DNA from: Hypholoma sublateritium FD-334 SS-4
Lineage: Eukaryota; Basidiomycota; Agaricomycetes; Agaricales; Strophariaceae
DNA length: 64,000 nt
Direction of reading: 5' to 3'
Assembly: GCA_000827495.1 (NCBI GenBank)
Contig: KN817522.1
Span: 434,001-498,000, forward strand
Part shown: positions 1-11,333 of the stretch, in pieces
Layout: every line of letters begins with the position of its first letter
Numbering within the stretch: position 1 is the first letter of the stretch
Translations under genes and position numbers: made by a program
Notes under the pieces: generated by a model
Seen by the model: only the letters and a program-made list of their open reading frames with translations
What the model was told of the DNA's origin: nothing
The model's database searches: none

Positions 1-735
1 GTGTACCATTTGTAAGACTTTTATATCTAATGATGATTGCAGTGCAAATCTAATCGCTAGTCATCCAGTCATATGTATACTCCGTCGTCTACATGGCCTC
101 GCATGACCCCTCAAGCTACCGCTTCAGCACGGCAGGCTACGTCTTTATCTATACCGTTCTCTGCACCGCCTACTACATGTACGGCCTATTTTGCTGTTCT
201 AATTTTCACACTCTGATGAAATGATCCACTTTTCAGCTGGGACACCGCAATGTCGCAAAAGAGTCGCTTCAAGATGCAAACCCAAGGAATTACTGAATTC
301 CGCAAGACGTTCCCCCAACTTCCCGGCTGTATTGTTGAAAACCCTACTTACATTCAAACTGCCCATGGGTGAGAAATCTTCTTGTCTATCATATATACAA
401 GGCAACTGTACTGACCTAATATGCAGTAACCGTCTCCTGACCAGTGGCTGGTGGGCCTACTCGCGCAAGCCCAACTACGTTGCCGATTGGATCATGAGTC
501 TAACATGGGGCGCCATCATTGGGACATGTACCATCATTCCCTACTTTTATTCCGTTTTCTTCATCACGGTCCTGATCCATCGGTGCACGCGGGACTTTGA
601 ACGGTGAATATCTGATCCATTCGTGTCCTAGATGCTCGTCTAACATGCTTCTTTAGATGTTCCATTAAATATGGAAAAGATTGGGAACGCTACTGCGAAG
701 TTGTGAAGTGGAAATTCATCCCTGGTGTTTACTAA
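1..735 (+). CDS. ERG4: Delta(24(24(1)))-sterol reductase, C-terminal part
   Basis: The 5' end is outside the window. Exons read 1-11, 69-178, 237-368, 427-602 and 657-735 with GT-AG introns. Visible motifs are VPF at the first junction, then YYIWDTAMSQKSRF, LTSGWWAYSRKPNY and KYGKDWERYCEVVKW, ending FIPGVY. The WDTAxSQK motif and the C-terminal GKDWxRYC block belong to the ERG4/ERG24 sterol reductase family. The WDTAxSQK form favours ERG4 (C-24(28) reduction, last step of ergosterol synthesis in the ER membrane) over ERG24. The piece holds the last membrane segments (around YVFIYTVLCTAYYI and IIPYFYSVFFITVLI) and the NADPH-binding C-terminus. It converges on the next gene, whose stop lies about 185 bp away. 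ERG24 remains possible. Confidence 0.85.
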
Positions 736-920
736 AGTGTACATCGGCATCAAAATACCTTATTGGTAGCATTGCTATCGCGTTATTTAACAAAATTTGT
801 AGACATTATGCCAAGTCTGGAGGCGTAGTGCCCCCGCGATAAATTCAAGGTAGGTGTACGGTACATGTACGAGATTGTAGATGCTACACGTAGGTGCGTA
901 TACACTCAATATGAGCATGA

Positions 921-3900
921 CTAGATAATACTATCGAAGAAATATATCTCTCCGCTGCAGTCACCACTGGAGAAGACATCAGCCAGAGCCGCAATAACAA
1001 ACATGAAGAAAACGTACACGACTAGACAATGTTCCCCTGCAAACGGATCGCCAATGGAGAAGTGCCCAACGTCAGAATTGACCTCTGCAATCACCGTGCC
1101 ATTCTTCGCATTGTCTGCAGATATTTGAGGATTCCACAAGCGGACGCAGCCTTGGAAAAAGAAGGCGGGCGGAAAATTCGACGCAGTCAGCATATGCGTC
1201 GTCAAGAAAGTGCGCCACCACGCACCATCTTCTCCGCCGGTGACCAGCCCGATGCGCCGCGTCCGCGCCGACTGTACCCACTGCGCTTTCACCACGCCGT
1301 ACCGGTCCGTGGTCGACGCCGCACGACATTCGCCCTTGTGCTCGTAGACATACATGGGCCCGCGCTGGAGAGAGCGCACATCGTAAACATGCGTCTGCCC
1401 GTCGTTCCGCGCGAGCGCGAGGAACAGGCCGTCCGGGCTGAATGCCGAGCAGTTGACCTCACCCTCGAAGCCCGCGTGGCGAGTGGCATACCTCTCGAGA
1501 CCAACAGTGGCCGTTGCTCGACCGTCGCGGCGGCCGATGTCGTACAGGCGCAAAATGGGCGTGTTCCCTCCGGCCCGCGTTGATAGGGCAAGCGTACTTC
1601 CTGCAGATTTCCGATTACAGTAGATGCACAGAGACTTATGCGGGGACAATTACCTGAAGGTCCTACGCAGAGTGCGTCGCCGGCCTCTCGGGCGTCAAAC
1701 TGGTACAGCACGGATTTACTTTGGAGGTCGTAAGCTTTGTGTAGCCCGTCAAAAATACCGTCGACTGTAGGCTCGGACGACGCGAAGAGATGGTTTGAGC
1801 TCGCATCTGACCCCCAAGCAATAGCCCCGATGTGGTGTGGCTCGTTCAGCCGGTGTATAGAGAAACTGCCGCGTTCTTCAGCTACCGAATCCGCCAACGA
1901 GTACAGGCAGACTTTCCTGCAGCATTGTCAGAAATTGTGCGCTGCAACTGTGATAAAGATGAAGAACGTACTTTTCACCAATTGCAAGAATCGAGGAATT
2001 GGGCTTGAAAGCGAGCTCGTGGGGGGCGCCCTTGAACGTGGATAATGCCTGTTTAACCCATCGCGGCCCCGTGGATTCAAGCGCGTCGTGTCCTGAATAA
2101 TTTGGGTCCTCGCCTTGATCGTAAAGGTGCCAAAGTAGGACCTTGTGGTCTGCTCCGCACGAGACAAATGTACCTCTGTTGAGCAGGCTCAGAGAAATAA
2201 TATAATTTAGAACTCCAATAGACGTACCCTAGAGGATCGAACTTGATATCGTGCACAGCATAGTGTTTTATGCGATCCGGATTGTACTTCTTTGCTTGGT
2301 GCCCAATTGGAATGTCGAGGTGACCATTCCACGTCATGAGTGAACCTTCTCGATTATGGGGATATGGTATCTCTGATCACATTAATGGTCAACGGAATCC
2401 AAGTGAACACATTACCACCACACACCATTGGGTACATCTGGTAGGCCGCCCAAACAGCCACTTGCAATCATTGTCCATTCGCCTTTTTGTTCAATCCTAT
2501 TGATGCCTATACAGAGAAGAAATATTGCTCTTTAGGGCCCAGAGTTATTTCAGAGGCGAATGCAAACTCACACCCAGGAGCCTTTTTCAGGCGATCGAAC
2601 TCAGACGGGTCATGAAAAGCGCGTTTCAGCCTGTGCAGACCGAATTCTTGATTCCACGGCGGAAAGAAGTGCCGCGAAGGCGGCACATATGCATGTGCCA
2701 ATGGCCGTCGTGGTACATATGTATTCACCGCCTGTGCAAGCTGTCGAGAGAAAATGTAAGGCACAAAACATTGCCAACGACGGGAAACGCGCGCACCTTC
2801 TCCCAGGTAAAACGTGGCGCCCCGCTGGTATACCCCCGCGCAGGAGTGCGGCTAAGCATGGCTGTATCGATAGGTTTGCACCGCAGTGGTGGGGGCACGC
2901 GCTCTGGCTGCGATTGCGCGATGTCGAGCTGCTCAAGCTTGTGTATAAGATTGTTGTCCGAAATCCTTTGGCCGTTCGTTGGCATAGGCTTCCACTGCAC
3001 AGAAAGCAGGAAACACAAAAATTAAGAGTGCCGTATGGTTCTGTGTAGAATTTATACCTACCCTATCTGGATCATTCAGGTCCATTCCCGGTAAGCCCCA
3101 ATCTTCATCGTCCGATAAGTCTGACTCTGAGGGTATCGGCGGCGGATCGTTCATTTCAGGAAGATAATTGGAAGGTGCTAGTTCTTCGTTGAAGTCCGGG
3201 TTATCGAAGTTGTCAGAATCTGACATTATCTCAATGGCGGAGGGTTGTGGAGTTCCTTTGGTCTTTTTCTTCAAAGAAATAATGCCACCAATGAACACGG
3301 TAAGCAGACGCAGTGATATGACAGACGCACCTTCTTGGTGACAGACAGAATCTCCATAACCTCCCCATCACTCGACAGCTCAATGACGTCGTGTGGCCTC
3401 TTTGCCTGCGTCTGCAGTTGTGTTGTTGCTTTCCCCGCCGCCGGTTTGCTCCGCGGCGCCTGGCTCTGACCAGACGGTGCCCCCGCATACGTGCTCTTGG
3501 GACGTTTACGGGCAGCATTGACATCGTCCGAAGAATCAGAAATAATCAGCACATCGTCGTCGTCCTCGACCTTGGCGACTGGCTTGCGCTTGAGCGGGCC
3601 GGAGGCATGCGGCGTCGACCGTGCTGCGGCAGGCGGCGGGGGCGCGGCCTTGTCACTGAGCCTGCTGGGCCCTGCGATGGGCTGTTCATGCCGCTGTGGT
3701 GGCGGTGGCGGCGGTGGCTGTCGGCGCTGATCTTGCTCGCCTACCCTGCGGCGCTTCGCCTGGTGCGGGTTGGCGGTCTGCTGGGCTTGCTGTGCGGCAA
3801 GCGCGCGTTTCTAGCGGGGGGACGAAGACGGGGCAGCGTGAGCGAAATCCCGGCCAAATAGTACAGGCGATATGGGCGCGGGGAAGATCGACAGATGGCC

Positions 3901-4570
3901 AGATGTGATGTACTGGCGCCGAGTGTTCGAAAGATGAACGGAGTGAACCAGAAGTCGAGACTCACCGCCTTCATAGCGCTGATGGCTGGGCCCACAGTCG
4001 ACGGGATGTCATAGGAGGCAGAGGCCGCCTGTGTAGCTTGATGTGTTCGCGCTGAGAACATGGCAGTTCGTTGACATCATTCAATAAACACAGGAAGAAA
4101 ACACACGTGCTGTGGCCGTTTCAGTAGCGGCCGGGGTCGCACACTGGGCGACTATCTCCACTTCGCCCTCACGCTCCTTGCCCTTGCTCTTCCCGCGCAC
4201 GCTCTGGCGGTACGTCGCCACATCGATGGGCAGAATTAGATCCTCCGGTTTCAACGAATATTTCCGCTCGTATAACTCGTCCACGTCAATTGGCTCCGAG
4301 TGCTTTGCTCGGCCCCGTGCCGGTGCTGGCTGAGTAGAATCTGTCATAGGATTGGGAATTTGTACGGGGGTATGGATGGGGTGCGAGCGACTTACCGCCG
4401 TGTCTGCGATTGGCCGTTGCCGCGAGAGGCGGGGTCGCTGCTGGCGTTGGGTTGGGGTTGCGCGCGTGGTTGCGCGCGGTGCTTGGTCCAGCAGCAGGCG
4501 CAGCACAGGCTTTTGCGAGCGCGGGTTTCCCGAGACCTGATTTTCTCATCGTGCACCGTGTCGGCTGCAT
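921..4570 (-). CDS. WD40-repeat protein with acidic, SIM-rich N-terminus
   Basis: Fourteen exons join in frame (4570-4396, 4340-4107, 4051-3966, 3810-3331, 3268-3062, 2994-2797, 2740-2572, 2506-2426, 2345-2228, 2175-1972, 1916-1654, 1600-1226, 1150-1018, 966-921) to 922 residues. The first ~460 residues are low-complexity and basic/acidic, with a proline run and the short hydrophobic-acidic motifs DDDDVLIISDSSDD, DVIELSSDGE and IEIMSDSD. The second half carries WD40-type repeats ending ADHKVLLWHLYD, KAYDLQSK, PILRLYDIG, THVYDVRSL, GCVRLWNP and GEIYFFDSII. WD40 propellers are scaffolds. The hydrophobic-acidic motifs resemble SUMO-interaction motifs, so a SUMO-linked nuclear scaffold role is inferred. 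I do not recognise a named orthologue. ATG 4549 is an alternative start. Two separate genes joined by mistake is possible but unlikely, because every phase fits. Confidence 0.75.
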
Positions 4571-5559
4571 AGTGCTAGCTAAAGCTCAGACGCCCCCGAG
4601 ACGCGACACTAGCGTTGTAGAACGTCTCCCTTGTCGGAGGACCAGAGCCGCTTTGTTGGGGAATGGGACCGGGCGGTGGGCGCGGTTGGTGGCACTGTGT
4701 CTTTTCTGTGCTCGTTGGGTTCGGAGCTGCCACGGTGGAGTGTGGCTGAATATTAAGAGGTGGAAGATGCTAATAGTATAAGATAAAGGCGGACTCGTGT
4801 AGCCTGTCAAGCACGCGGAAGGAAGGTGTTTCGCATGTGGACCCTGAAGCTTGACGTCGCGTCGGCGAAGGTTTATTTCAGGGTAAGGGTCGATTTTTCG
4901 GGTTCAGATCGGGGAGGAGCTCTAAATTAAGGCGTTTACCCGCTGAAAGTCCTGTACTTAGAAGTCAGGGTGAAGTCGCGTAGAGGTCGAGAGAAAGGTC
5001 GGAGAAGACGTTGAGCATTCAATTTCAGAAATGCCGCCGAGGCTGGTGAAGATAAGATTAGATTGCGACATATCATTGGCTGGAAATCAGTTCCCGCTGC
5101 CGCCTTTCCCCTAAGTACATGTTTTTTACAACTTCGAGTTCTCTGCACCATCTCTGTGCTGATAATTCCTCATAGATTTCAGCTCCCTACTCTCTGAGCC
5201 CGTTAAACTCGGGACTCCATACTAAGTCGTTTCTTTGAAGCTGATATTTATCCTTCTCAAGCGCTTCTATTACGTGCATGCAGTTTTGCACTCGGTTACA
5301 CGCACAGCGTCGCGGATCGCATACCCGCACCCCGCCCCAAAGCTCGACCTGCCGGCTGCAGGATGTTTGCGTGGAGATTTCTAAAAAAATTCGTATCACA
5401 TACGCAACCAACATCATGCAGCCCGCGTTCGTTATTCCCTTCGCACTTGCACCTCAGTCTCACAGCGCACACCGTTAGTATACAAAGCGTAGCTTATACC
5501 GCGCATAGGCGTCCGAAAAGAATTACGAAAGAGTATGCAATGCATACTAGGATCGTCGG
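4571..5559. other. Intergenic, no gene seen
   Basis: About 990 bp upstream of the WD40 gene. Open frames here are short, lack splice-supported extensions and show no motif I know. It must hold the WD40 promoter; no clear TATA box or repeat stands out. Confidence 0.5.
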
Positions 5560-5730
5560 ACAGCGGATCAGCGCCGCAAAACACGCCCACGAGCTATGAA
5601 CATACGCACCGTCGACCACCGCATGGACGCAACCCTCGCGTTTCCGGACGACGCGACGGCAAGCATTGCGCTCGAATTTTCCTTCATTCCCCACAAACAA
5701 ATCATACTCACCGAGAATTACGAGCGCGGA
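5560..5730 (+). pseudogene. Decayed fragment of a Gfo/Idh/MocA dehydrogenase paralogue
   Basis: At 5605-5675 the DNA closely matches 7128-7198 of the intact dehydrogenase downstream: it reads RTVDHRMDATLAFPDDATAS where the gene reads RNIDRRMEATFALPDDRTAS. Just upstream, in another frame, PQNTPTSYE matches PKNAPPDYV of the gene, so the similarity crosses a frameshift. After ASIALEF it weakens and no flanking exon continues it. A weaker echo around 5835-5860 (KVVYEI, compare the gene's KVYKG) may be further remnant. A duplicated and degraded copy is the simplest reading. Confidence 0.6.
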
Positions 5731-6098
5731 TGCGGGAACGCCCATGCGACACGATCAAACGATGCCATGAGCGCACGCGAAAAGACGGGCAGGCAGTGCA
5801 GAGCGGCGGCGGACTGTGGATGCACTGGAACAAACTGAAAGTGGTATACGAGATATGCAGGCCTGCGCTGGGGATAAGAAGCGCGCGATGGAGGAGGTGG
5901 AATCGTTGCGGGGGAAAGCACCGGTCCGGAGATTCTTACCCTGATACAAATAGGCGCCGTGCGGCCTGGAGTCGCCGGGCCCCTCTGCCATTCCCACGAC
6001 AGCTATAAAGTATTCTTGCATCAGTGCTCCCAAATACTTACCTCTCCCAAGTTCCAACACACCTCCCAAGCAGCGCATCCAACCCCCCGACCATAAAC

Positions 6099-7549
6099 AT
6101 GACCTCCGTCATCGGCCTCCTCAAGCGCCTCTACAACGTACGTCCCGGCCCCCCCACCCCACCACCCTGCATTCGAGAGGCGCCTCACCCGCTACTCATA
6201 CGTAGATCGCGTACCCGACCGAGGTGCGCAAGAGCGGCCCCTCGCCGAGCAACCAATCGACGCCCAAGCCACTCAAGTTCGGCATCCTGGGTGCGGCACG
6301 CATCGGGCCCGCGGGGCTCATCATCCCCGCGCGCTCGCACCCCGAGGTCGTCGTGCACGCCGTCGCGGCGCGCGATCTCGCGCGGGCGCAGGCGTACGCG
6401 GCGAAGCACGGGATAGCGAAGGCGTACGGGGGCTATCAGGGTATGGAATTGCGCTATTGTTGGTGGGTTGTGCGTGCTGACGGCGTGGTGGTCCGCAGCG
6501 CTTTTGGACGACCCGGAGGTGGACGTGGTGTATAACGCGGTGCGTCTTGATCGGCGTGTAAGAGAAGTGGGTTATTAATTGGATTGCAAGCTGCCTAATG
6601 CGCTCCATTATGAGTGGACGATGAAGGCGCTGGAGGCTGGAAAGCACGTACTCAATGAAAAGCCTACCGCGGACACGGCTGAGGAGACGCGCGCGATGTT
6701 CGACTTTGCGGAGAAGAAAGGCCTCGTTCTGCTAGATGCGTACCACTATAGGTGCGGTTGCTGACAATCTCTACTTGAATGGAGTAACAGAAGACTCGGC
6801 AGGTTTCATCCTGCGCTGAAGCGCGCCAAGGCCATCATCGACAGCGGCGAGCTCGGAAAGCTGAAGCACATAACAGTGAACATGATGGTGTATCAGGGAT
6901 ATTTTAAAGACGACGATATCCGGTATGACTTTGAGCTGGGCGGCGGCACCTTGATGGATATGGGCTGTGAGTCCTTTGCTCCACCCCTGCGAGGCGTTCG
7001 CGTTAATAGTTAGGCTACGCGATTAATTGCCTGCGGTACATGACATCTGCGGAGCCCACAGAGGTAATTGCGACCTCGCACGTCGTTTTCGAACCGAAGA
7101 ACGCACCACCAGACTATGTGCGCAACATCGACAGGCGCATGGAGGCGACGTTTGCGCTCCCGGACGACAGGACGGCGAGCATCGTGATCGACGCGGGCCT
7201 CCCGCCGATGCTGGGCTTCATCCCGCGGTTCCCGAACACGGGGTTCGTGGTGGAGTGCGAGCGCGGGCGGCTGGAGATGCTGAACCACGTTATACCGACG
7301 CTCTACCACTACATCAGCGTGAAGAACGACGGGCTGGGGGCGCGCGTGGAGAAGGTGTACAAGGGCGCGGGGAAGGGCGAGGAGTGGTGGCTGACGTACA
7401 GGCACCAGCTGGAGGCGCTGGTCGACAAGTTGCGGGGGCGCGAGCCGGAGACGTGGTTGACGAAAGAGGACTCGGTGCAGACGATGGAATGGATCGAGAA
7501 GGTGTATGCCAAGGTGTGTGAATTGCGATTAGAAGCGGCGCTGGGCTGA
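6099..7549 (+). CDS. NAD(P)-dependent dehydrogenase, Gfo/Idh/MocA family (D-xylose / dihydrodiol dehydrogenase type)
   Basis: Exons 6099-6137, 6206-6440, 6499-6539, 6591-6751, 6803-6966 and 7014-7549 give 391 residues, the usual length. The Rossmann part shows KFGILGAARIGPAGLI, then LPNALHYEW, the catalytic NEKPTAD (EKP motif), and DAYHYRFHPALKRAK. The C-terminal alpha/beta domain has GGGTLMDMGCYAINCLRYM and ends YAKVCELRLEAALG. This family oxidises sugars or trans-dihydrodiols with NADP+; fungal members of this type are usually called D-xylose 1-dehydrogenase (NADP+). The exact substrate cannot be read from sequence. The acceptor at 6802 was chosen over 6790 because it gives the family's YHYRFHPA motif. 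A decayed relative lies about 400 bp upstream. Confidence 0.88.
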
Positions 7550-7737
7550 GAAACATGCAGTCGGGCCTCGGCAGTCGCCCGCAGAGCGCGTATTTCCTGG
7601 CTTCGCGAGCGTAGATACATACTGTAGTAGATCCGAGAAGAAGAATTTCGACAGGGGTCATGGGAGAGTCGCGTGGGTCACGAGGGCGCGGGTGATGTCA
7701 TCTAAGTTTAGCGGCTGCTGCTGGTCGACCACGAACG

Positions 7738-9702
7738 ATGACCTCTGCCAGTGTGAACCGCCGCCTGTCTGCCCGCCGTGGCTCGAACGCGGCGCCCGAC
7801 CCGTTCGGCGTGCACGCCGGCGTCAACCTCAACCCGAACCGCTCGTCGAGCAGCACCCTCACCATCGTGCGCATCCCCGCCGCCGGCGCCGCCCCTGTCC
7901 CGCCCGCCCTCACCGACGCCCCGCCGTCGCCCGTCCTCAGCGCCCGCCGCAGCCTCCACCGCCGCCTCCCCCGCGACGCCCCGGGCGCCCCCGCCGCCGC
8001 CGAGCCGCCCGCCGTCCGCCTCAGCTTTGCGTTCTCGTCGTTCGGCAGCGGCGGCGGCGGGCCCCGTCCGTCGTCGCCGAGCAACCCCCCCAGCCCGTCC
8101 TCGTCCCCGCGCCTGCGCCCGTCCTCGCCCCACCTCGGCCCCTCGTACCCCGGCGGCGGCAAGCCCCGCCTCACCCCCGATCAGCTTGTCGATCTCGCCC
8201 GCCAGGCGACCCACCCCCGCACCGACCAGTGCGCCCCCCAGCCCGCCACCTTCACCCCCCTGCCCGACGAGATATTCCTCCCCTTCATCGACCGCACCGT
8301 CGAGGTCGCCGCCCTCATCTCGTCCCCGCCCGACGTCAAGCTCTTCACCCTCCTCGCCCAGACCTTCCCCAAGTCTCAGCCTGCCGTCGATCCGGTAACG
8401 GCCGTGGCGCTTGCCGAAACGCTGCTCCAGGTCGATCTCCCCCGCGATCCCACCCACTGGACGTACCCCCAGCTCGTGTTCCATCTCACAAAGGTCGATC
8501 GCGATGTCGCGCCGGATTTCATCTGGACCATCGCTGCACGTAAATGCATCCTTTCGCACTCGGAGCTCATCTGGGAGCGCATCAAGGGTGCGCTTGGCGT
8601 GCCCCCCGAGCTTGACGTCGAGTATGATTTCTTGGATGACGACCAGGACAGCCCCGACACCAGCGACATTTCGGATGACGAGGGCCGCGCGGCCAAAGGC
8701 CACTGGTCCGACTGGGACGAGGTCATGGATTCGCCGGTGTATTCCCGCCATCATCACAAGCGTCTCAGCATGGATTCGCCCTCTGCCAGCATCATATTGG
8801 CTGGGAAGCGCGAGGAGGAAGCTAAATTCCGTACACAGATCGAAGACCGCCTGCATGGCCTGCAGGAGTCAGGTTATGTGCAGTCTTCGGCGACCGCCAC
8901 GGAAAATATTACTGACGGCGGCGATGCGACCATTGTGCCCACCCCACATGCTGTACGCAGCCCCCACGACCCGGATCAGGGTGGCATCGTATTTGGCACA
9001 TTCAGTCCGCCGCTCATAATACACCGTGAGGCGGACGAGAATATAGACTACATCTCAATAGAACCGCTGCTTGCCCCGGTCCCAACGCCCTCCAGCTCCT
9101 TCAGCGGCTCCGGCGCATCTGCCGCCGACGGGCTGGGCGACATCGCAGAGGGCGCCGAAGAGGAGGACGAGTCGGCCACCGACGCCGCCTCTTCTGTGCC
9201 GCCCGCCACCAGCCCCGGCAGCCACGACATGATCTCGCCCTCGCAGATCCAGGGCCTGCGCATATCGACCTCGCCCCACCCAACGGGCGGGCCGAACGGG
9301 CACCACGCGACGCCGCCCGTGCTCTCCCCGGTGTCGCCGCTCCCGCCGTACCCTTCCTCCTCCGCGAGCTCGATCCACGGCGTGGGCAGCCAGCCGCAGG
9401 CGATCCCCGCGGCGCCGGGCTCGTACGGCGGCTCGCGCTCGCACTCGCGCGCGTCGTCGTTCTCCTCGATCGGGCCGTTCCAGCGCTCGGAGAGCACGGG
9501 CAACCTGTCCGCGTCGTGGATCGCGATGGCCGCCGCCGCCGCCGCCGCCGGCGAGGGGTCGCAGTACGCGGGCTCGGTGATCGGGAGCGACGCGGGGGAC
9601 AGCAGCGGATACCTGAGCGACGGCGACCGCGGCGCGGGCAGCCCGCTGTTCCCGAGCAACTTCGCGCGGCTCGCGGGCGGGCCGACGATGCGTGCTAAGT
9701 GA
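7738..9702 (+). CDS. Conserved-looking protein of unknown function, intronless, low-complexity ends
   Basis: A single 654-codon frame without introns, unlike its intron-rich neighbours. Residues 1-140 are Pro/Ala/Ser-rich and very GC-rich. Residues ~145-300 look folded (LTPDQLVDLARQA, DEIFLPFIDRTVEVAALI, WTYPQLVFHLTKVDRDVAPDF, ARKCILSHSELIWERIKGAL), followed by an acidic stretch (DFLDDDQDSPDTSDISDDEG). The C-terminal third is Ser/Pro/Gly-rich with an alanine run near residue 600. I recognise no domain. The middle part could be helical. The GC-rich coding strand creates long antisense shadow frames (for example 7708-8856 minus), which I did not call. Confidence 0.75.
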   Translation: MTSASVNRRLSARRGSNAAPDPFGVHAGVNLNPNRSSSSTLTIVRIPAAGAAPVPPALTDAPPSPVLSARRSLHRRLPRDAPGAPAAAEPPAVRLSFAFSSFGSGGGGPRPSSPSNPPSPSSSPRLRPSSPHLGPSYPGGGKPRLTPDQLVDLARQATHPRTDQCAPQPATFTPLPDEIFLPFIDRTVEVAALISSPPDVKLFTLLAQTFPKSQPAVDPVTAVALAETLLQVDLPRDPTHWTYPQLVFHLTKVDRDVAPDFIWTIAARKCILSHSELIWERIKGALGVPPELDVEYDFLDDDQDSPDTSDISDDEGRAAKGHWSDWDEVMDSPVYSRHHHKRLSMDSPSASIILAGKREEEAKFRTQIEDRLHGLQESGYVQSSATATENITDGGDATIVPTPHAVRSPHDPDQGGIVFGTFSPPLIIHREADENIDYISIEPLLAPVPTPSSSFSGSGASAADGLGDIAEGAEEEDESATDAASSVPPATSPGSHDMISPSQIQGLRISTSPHPTGGPNGHHATPPVLSPVSPLPPYPSSSASSIHGVGSQPQAIPAAPGSYGGSRSHSRASSFSSIGPFQRSESTGNLSASWIAMAAAAAAAGEGSQYAGSVIGSDAGDSSGYLSDGDRGAGSPLFPSNFARLAGGPTMRAK

Positions 9703-11333
9703 GCTTGCTTTTGGTTGGTTTTGTTGGGTGTACTTGTGCTGATGGTGCTGCGTGTGATAGTATTCCGGGGACGAGGAGCGGGGGTGCAATCCCGCACGCG
9801 CGGTACAAGGCGGGCGCGATGGGGCGCCCGGTCTCTGGCTCGGGCGTGGGCGGCGCATTGCGCGCCGGCACGACCCTCGCAGACAAGAGGCAGAGCTGGG
9901 GCGCAGGGTCGGTGCCCACCGGTGCATCGTGATCGGCCCGAGGGGTGGAGACAGGCATCCGTCGTTCATGAACAGGACTGCACATTACGAACAAGGACAC
10001 GAACACGAAAAGCGGAGACATTACACGAAAACGGGCGCACAGCGCACGATGCCGCGCTGCGGACATACATAAAAACATGCTACTTACAAACACGCGCCTC
10101 CTTCTATCGCGCTGCATTCCGTTTCTTTTTTTCCTTCTTGCTTTGGGCGCGCTGCTACTAGATCAGGGTTCTGTTGTAGGGTTCGTGTATGGGTGTATTG
10201 GAGGGTGATTGGGCAGGGACATTTGGGTATCCAGAAATACAGCTCTTGTGCGTATGTACTACAGGAAGTACGTTGATATGCCGAAGATTAAAATGTAGCA
10301 GGGTAAATGAGAGAGAGTGGCATGTAAATTCCGTGACGCTGCTTGTGTGGCGAAGATCCGGCGACGCGTCCCGCACGCGCGGTACAAGGCGCGGCGCACG
10401 CACGCCGGGGTCGCGCGCTGGAACCTGCTGGAACGACTCCTGCAGGGGCACAAGGTCGGTGCCGATTGGCGTATATTTCTGAAACGAGGTCCCGCGCGCA
10501 TGTTAAGGGATGGCGGGCCAATCATATGGCGTGCTTGAACAAAGGCCACGCATCGCGAGAAAAGCGAAGACAGCCCATGAAAACGGCGCGCGATGCCGCG
10601 CTGCGGACAGAAAACATGCTATTTGCATATTTCCCGGCGCTGGCGGAGATTTAGCGCCCTTCTCTCCCCGCGCTGTATTCCAACCTCCTTTTTCTTCTTC
10701 TTCCATGGGGTTTGTTGCTGCAGCTATCAAGATTCAGTAGCAGTACGTTTATCGATCATTAGGATGTGAATCGGTTACATACACGGGAAATTCGAGTGCA
10801 TGCCAAGCAAAGCCATTGTTTCCGCGTAATCACTGCAGGGACTGACATTTATATGCCGAAGACCAAATTGTAGCAGGGTAAATGAGATTGGCTGGTCACA
10901 CTCGTGGCCAAGTTGTGGCACGCTTCTCGGAGGAACACACTATTTTTAGGCAATTGATCCGTTGATCGCCGGACCGGTAACCCGGCGAGACCAAGTGCCT
11001 CTGCCAAAGGCTTTGAATTCCCATCCAATTTTGTGTGTGTCGTGAGCGCACTCTTCCACAGACCACACACATCGTCGCACAACGAGAAATGCGAATGCGC
11101 CGCCTCCAACCGCCACGAAATCGCGCGCCCCGGGGCGGGCGGACAGCCAGCACGTGAAAGCCGTCGGCGACCATCCGTCGAAGTCTAGATCTCGTCGGAT
11201 TTCCGCATTTTCAGGTGCATGGACACCGGCCCCAAGACTGTACACAGACGTCCACAAAAACTTTACAAGAAATGGCGGGCCATGTTCGTCACTTCGCGCC
11301 CCCTCACCGTGTTTCTTGTTTATCGATTGTACT
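9703..11333. other. Long intergenic region containing a tandem repeat
   Basis: No gene is supported. The stretch carries the diverged direct repeat listed separately and, at its right end, the 5' region of the MATE gene. Confidence 0.6.
9770..10905 (+). repeat. Diverged tandem direct repeat, period about 545-580 bp
   Basis: Three landmark blocks recur in the same order. The block cccgcacgcgcggtacaagg is at 9791 and 10370. The block gatgccgcgctgcggaca is at 10048 and 10592, each followed by a pyrimidine-rich tail. The block gtagcagggtaaatgaga is near 10295 and again near 10872. Spacings of 579, 544 and about 577 bp imply roughly two diverged units. Between landmarks the copies differ by many substitutions and indels. 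No terminal inverted repeats or coding capacity are visible. Confidence 0.65.

Noticed and set aside
7708..8856. Long minus-strand frame (382 codons) opposite the intronless gene
   Set aside because: It is Gly/Arg/Ala low complexity produced by the antisense of a GC-rich coding strand, with no motif and no splice support.
9048..9969. Two overlapping minus frames of 249 and 304 codons
   Set aside because: Antisense shadows of the Ser/Pro-rich C-terminus of the same gene; composition only.
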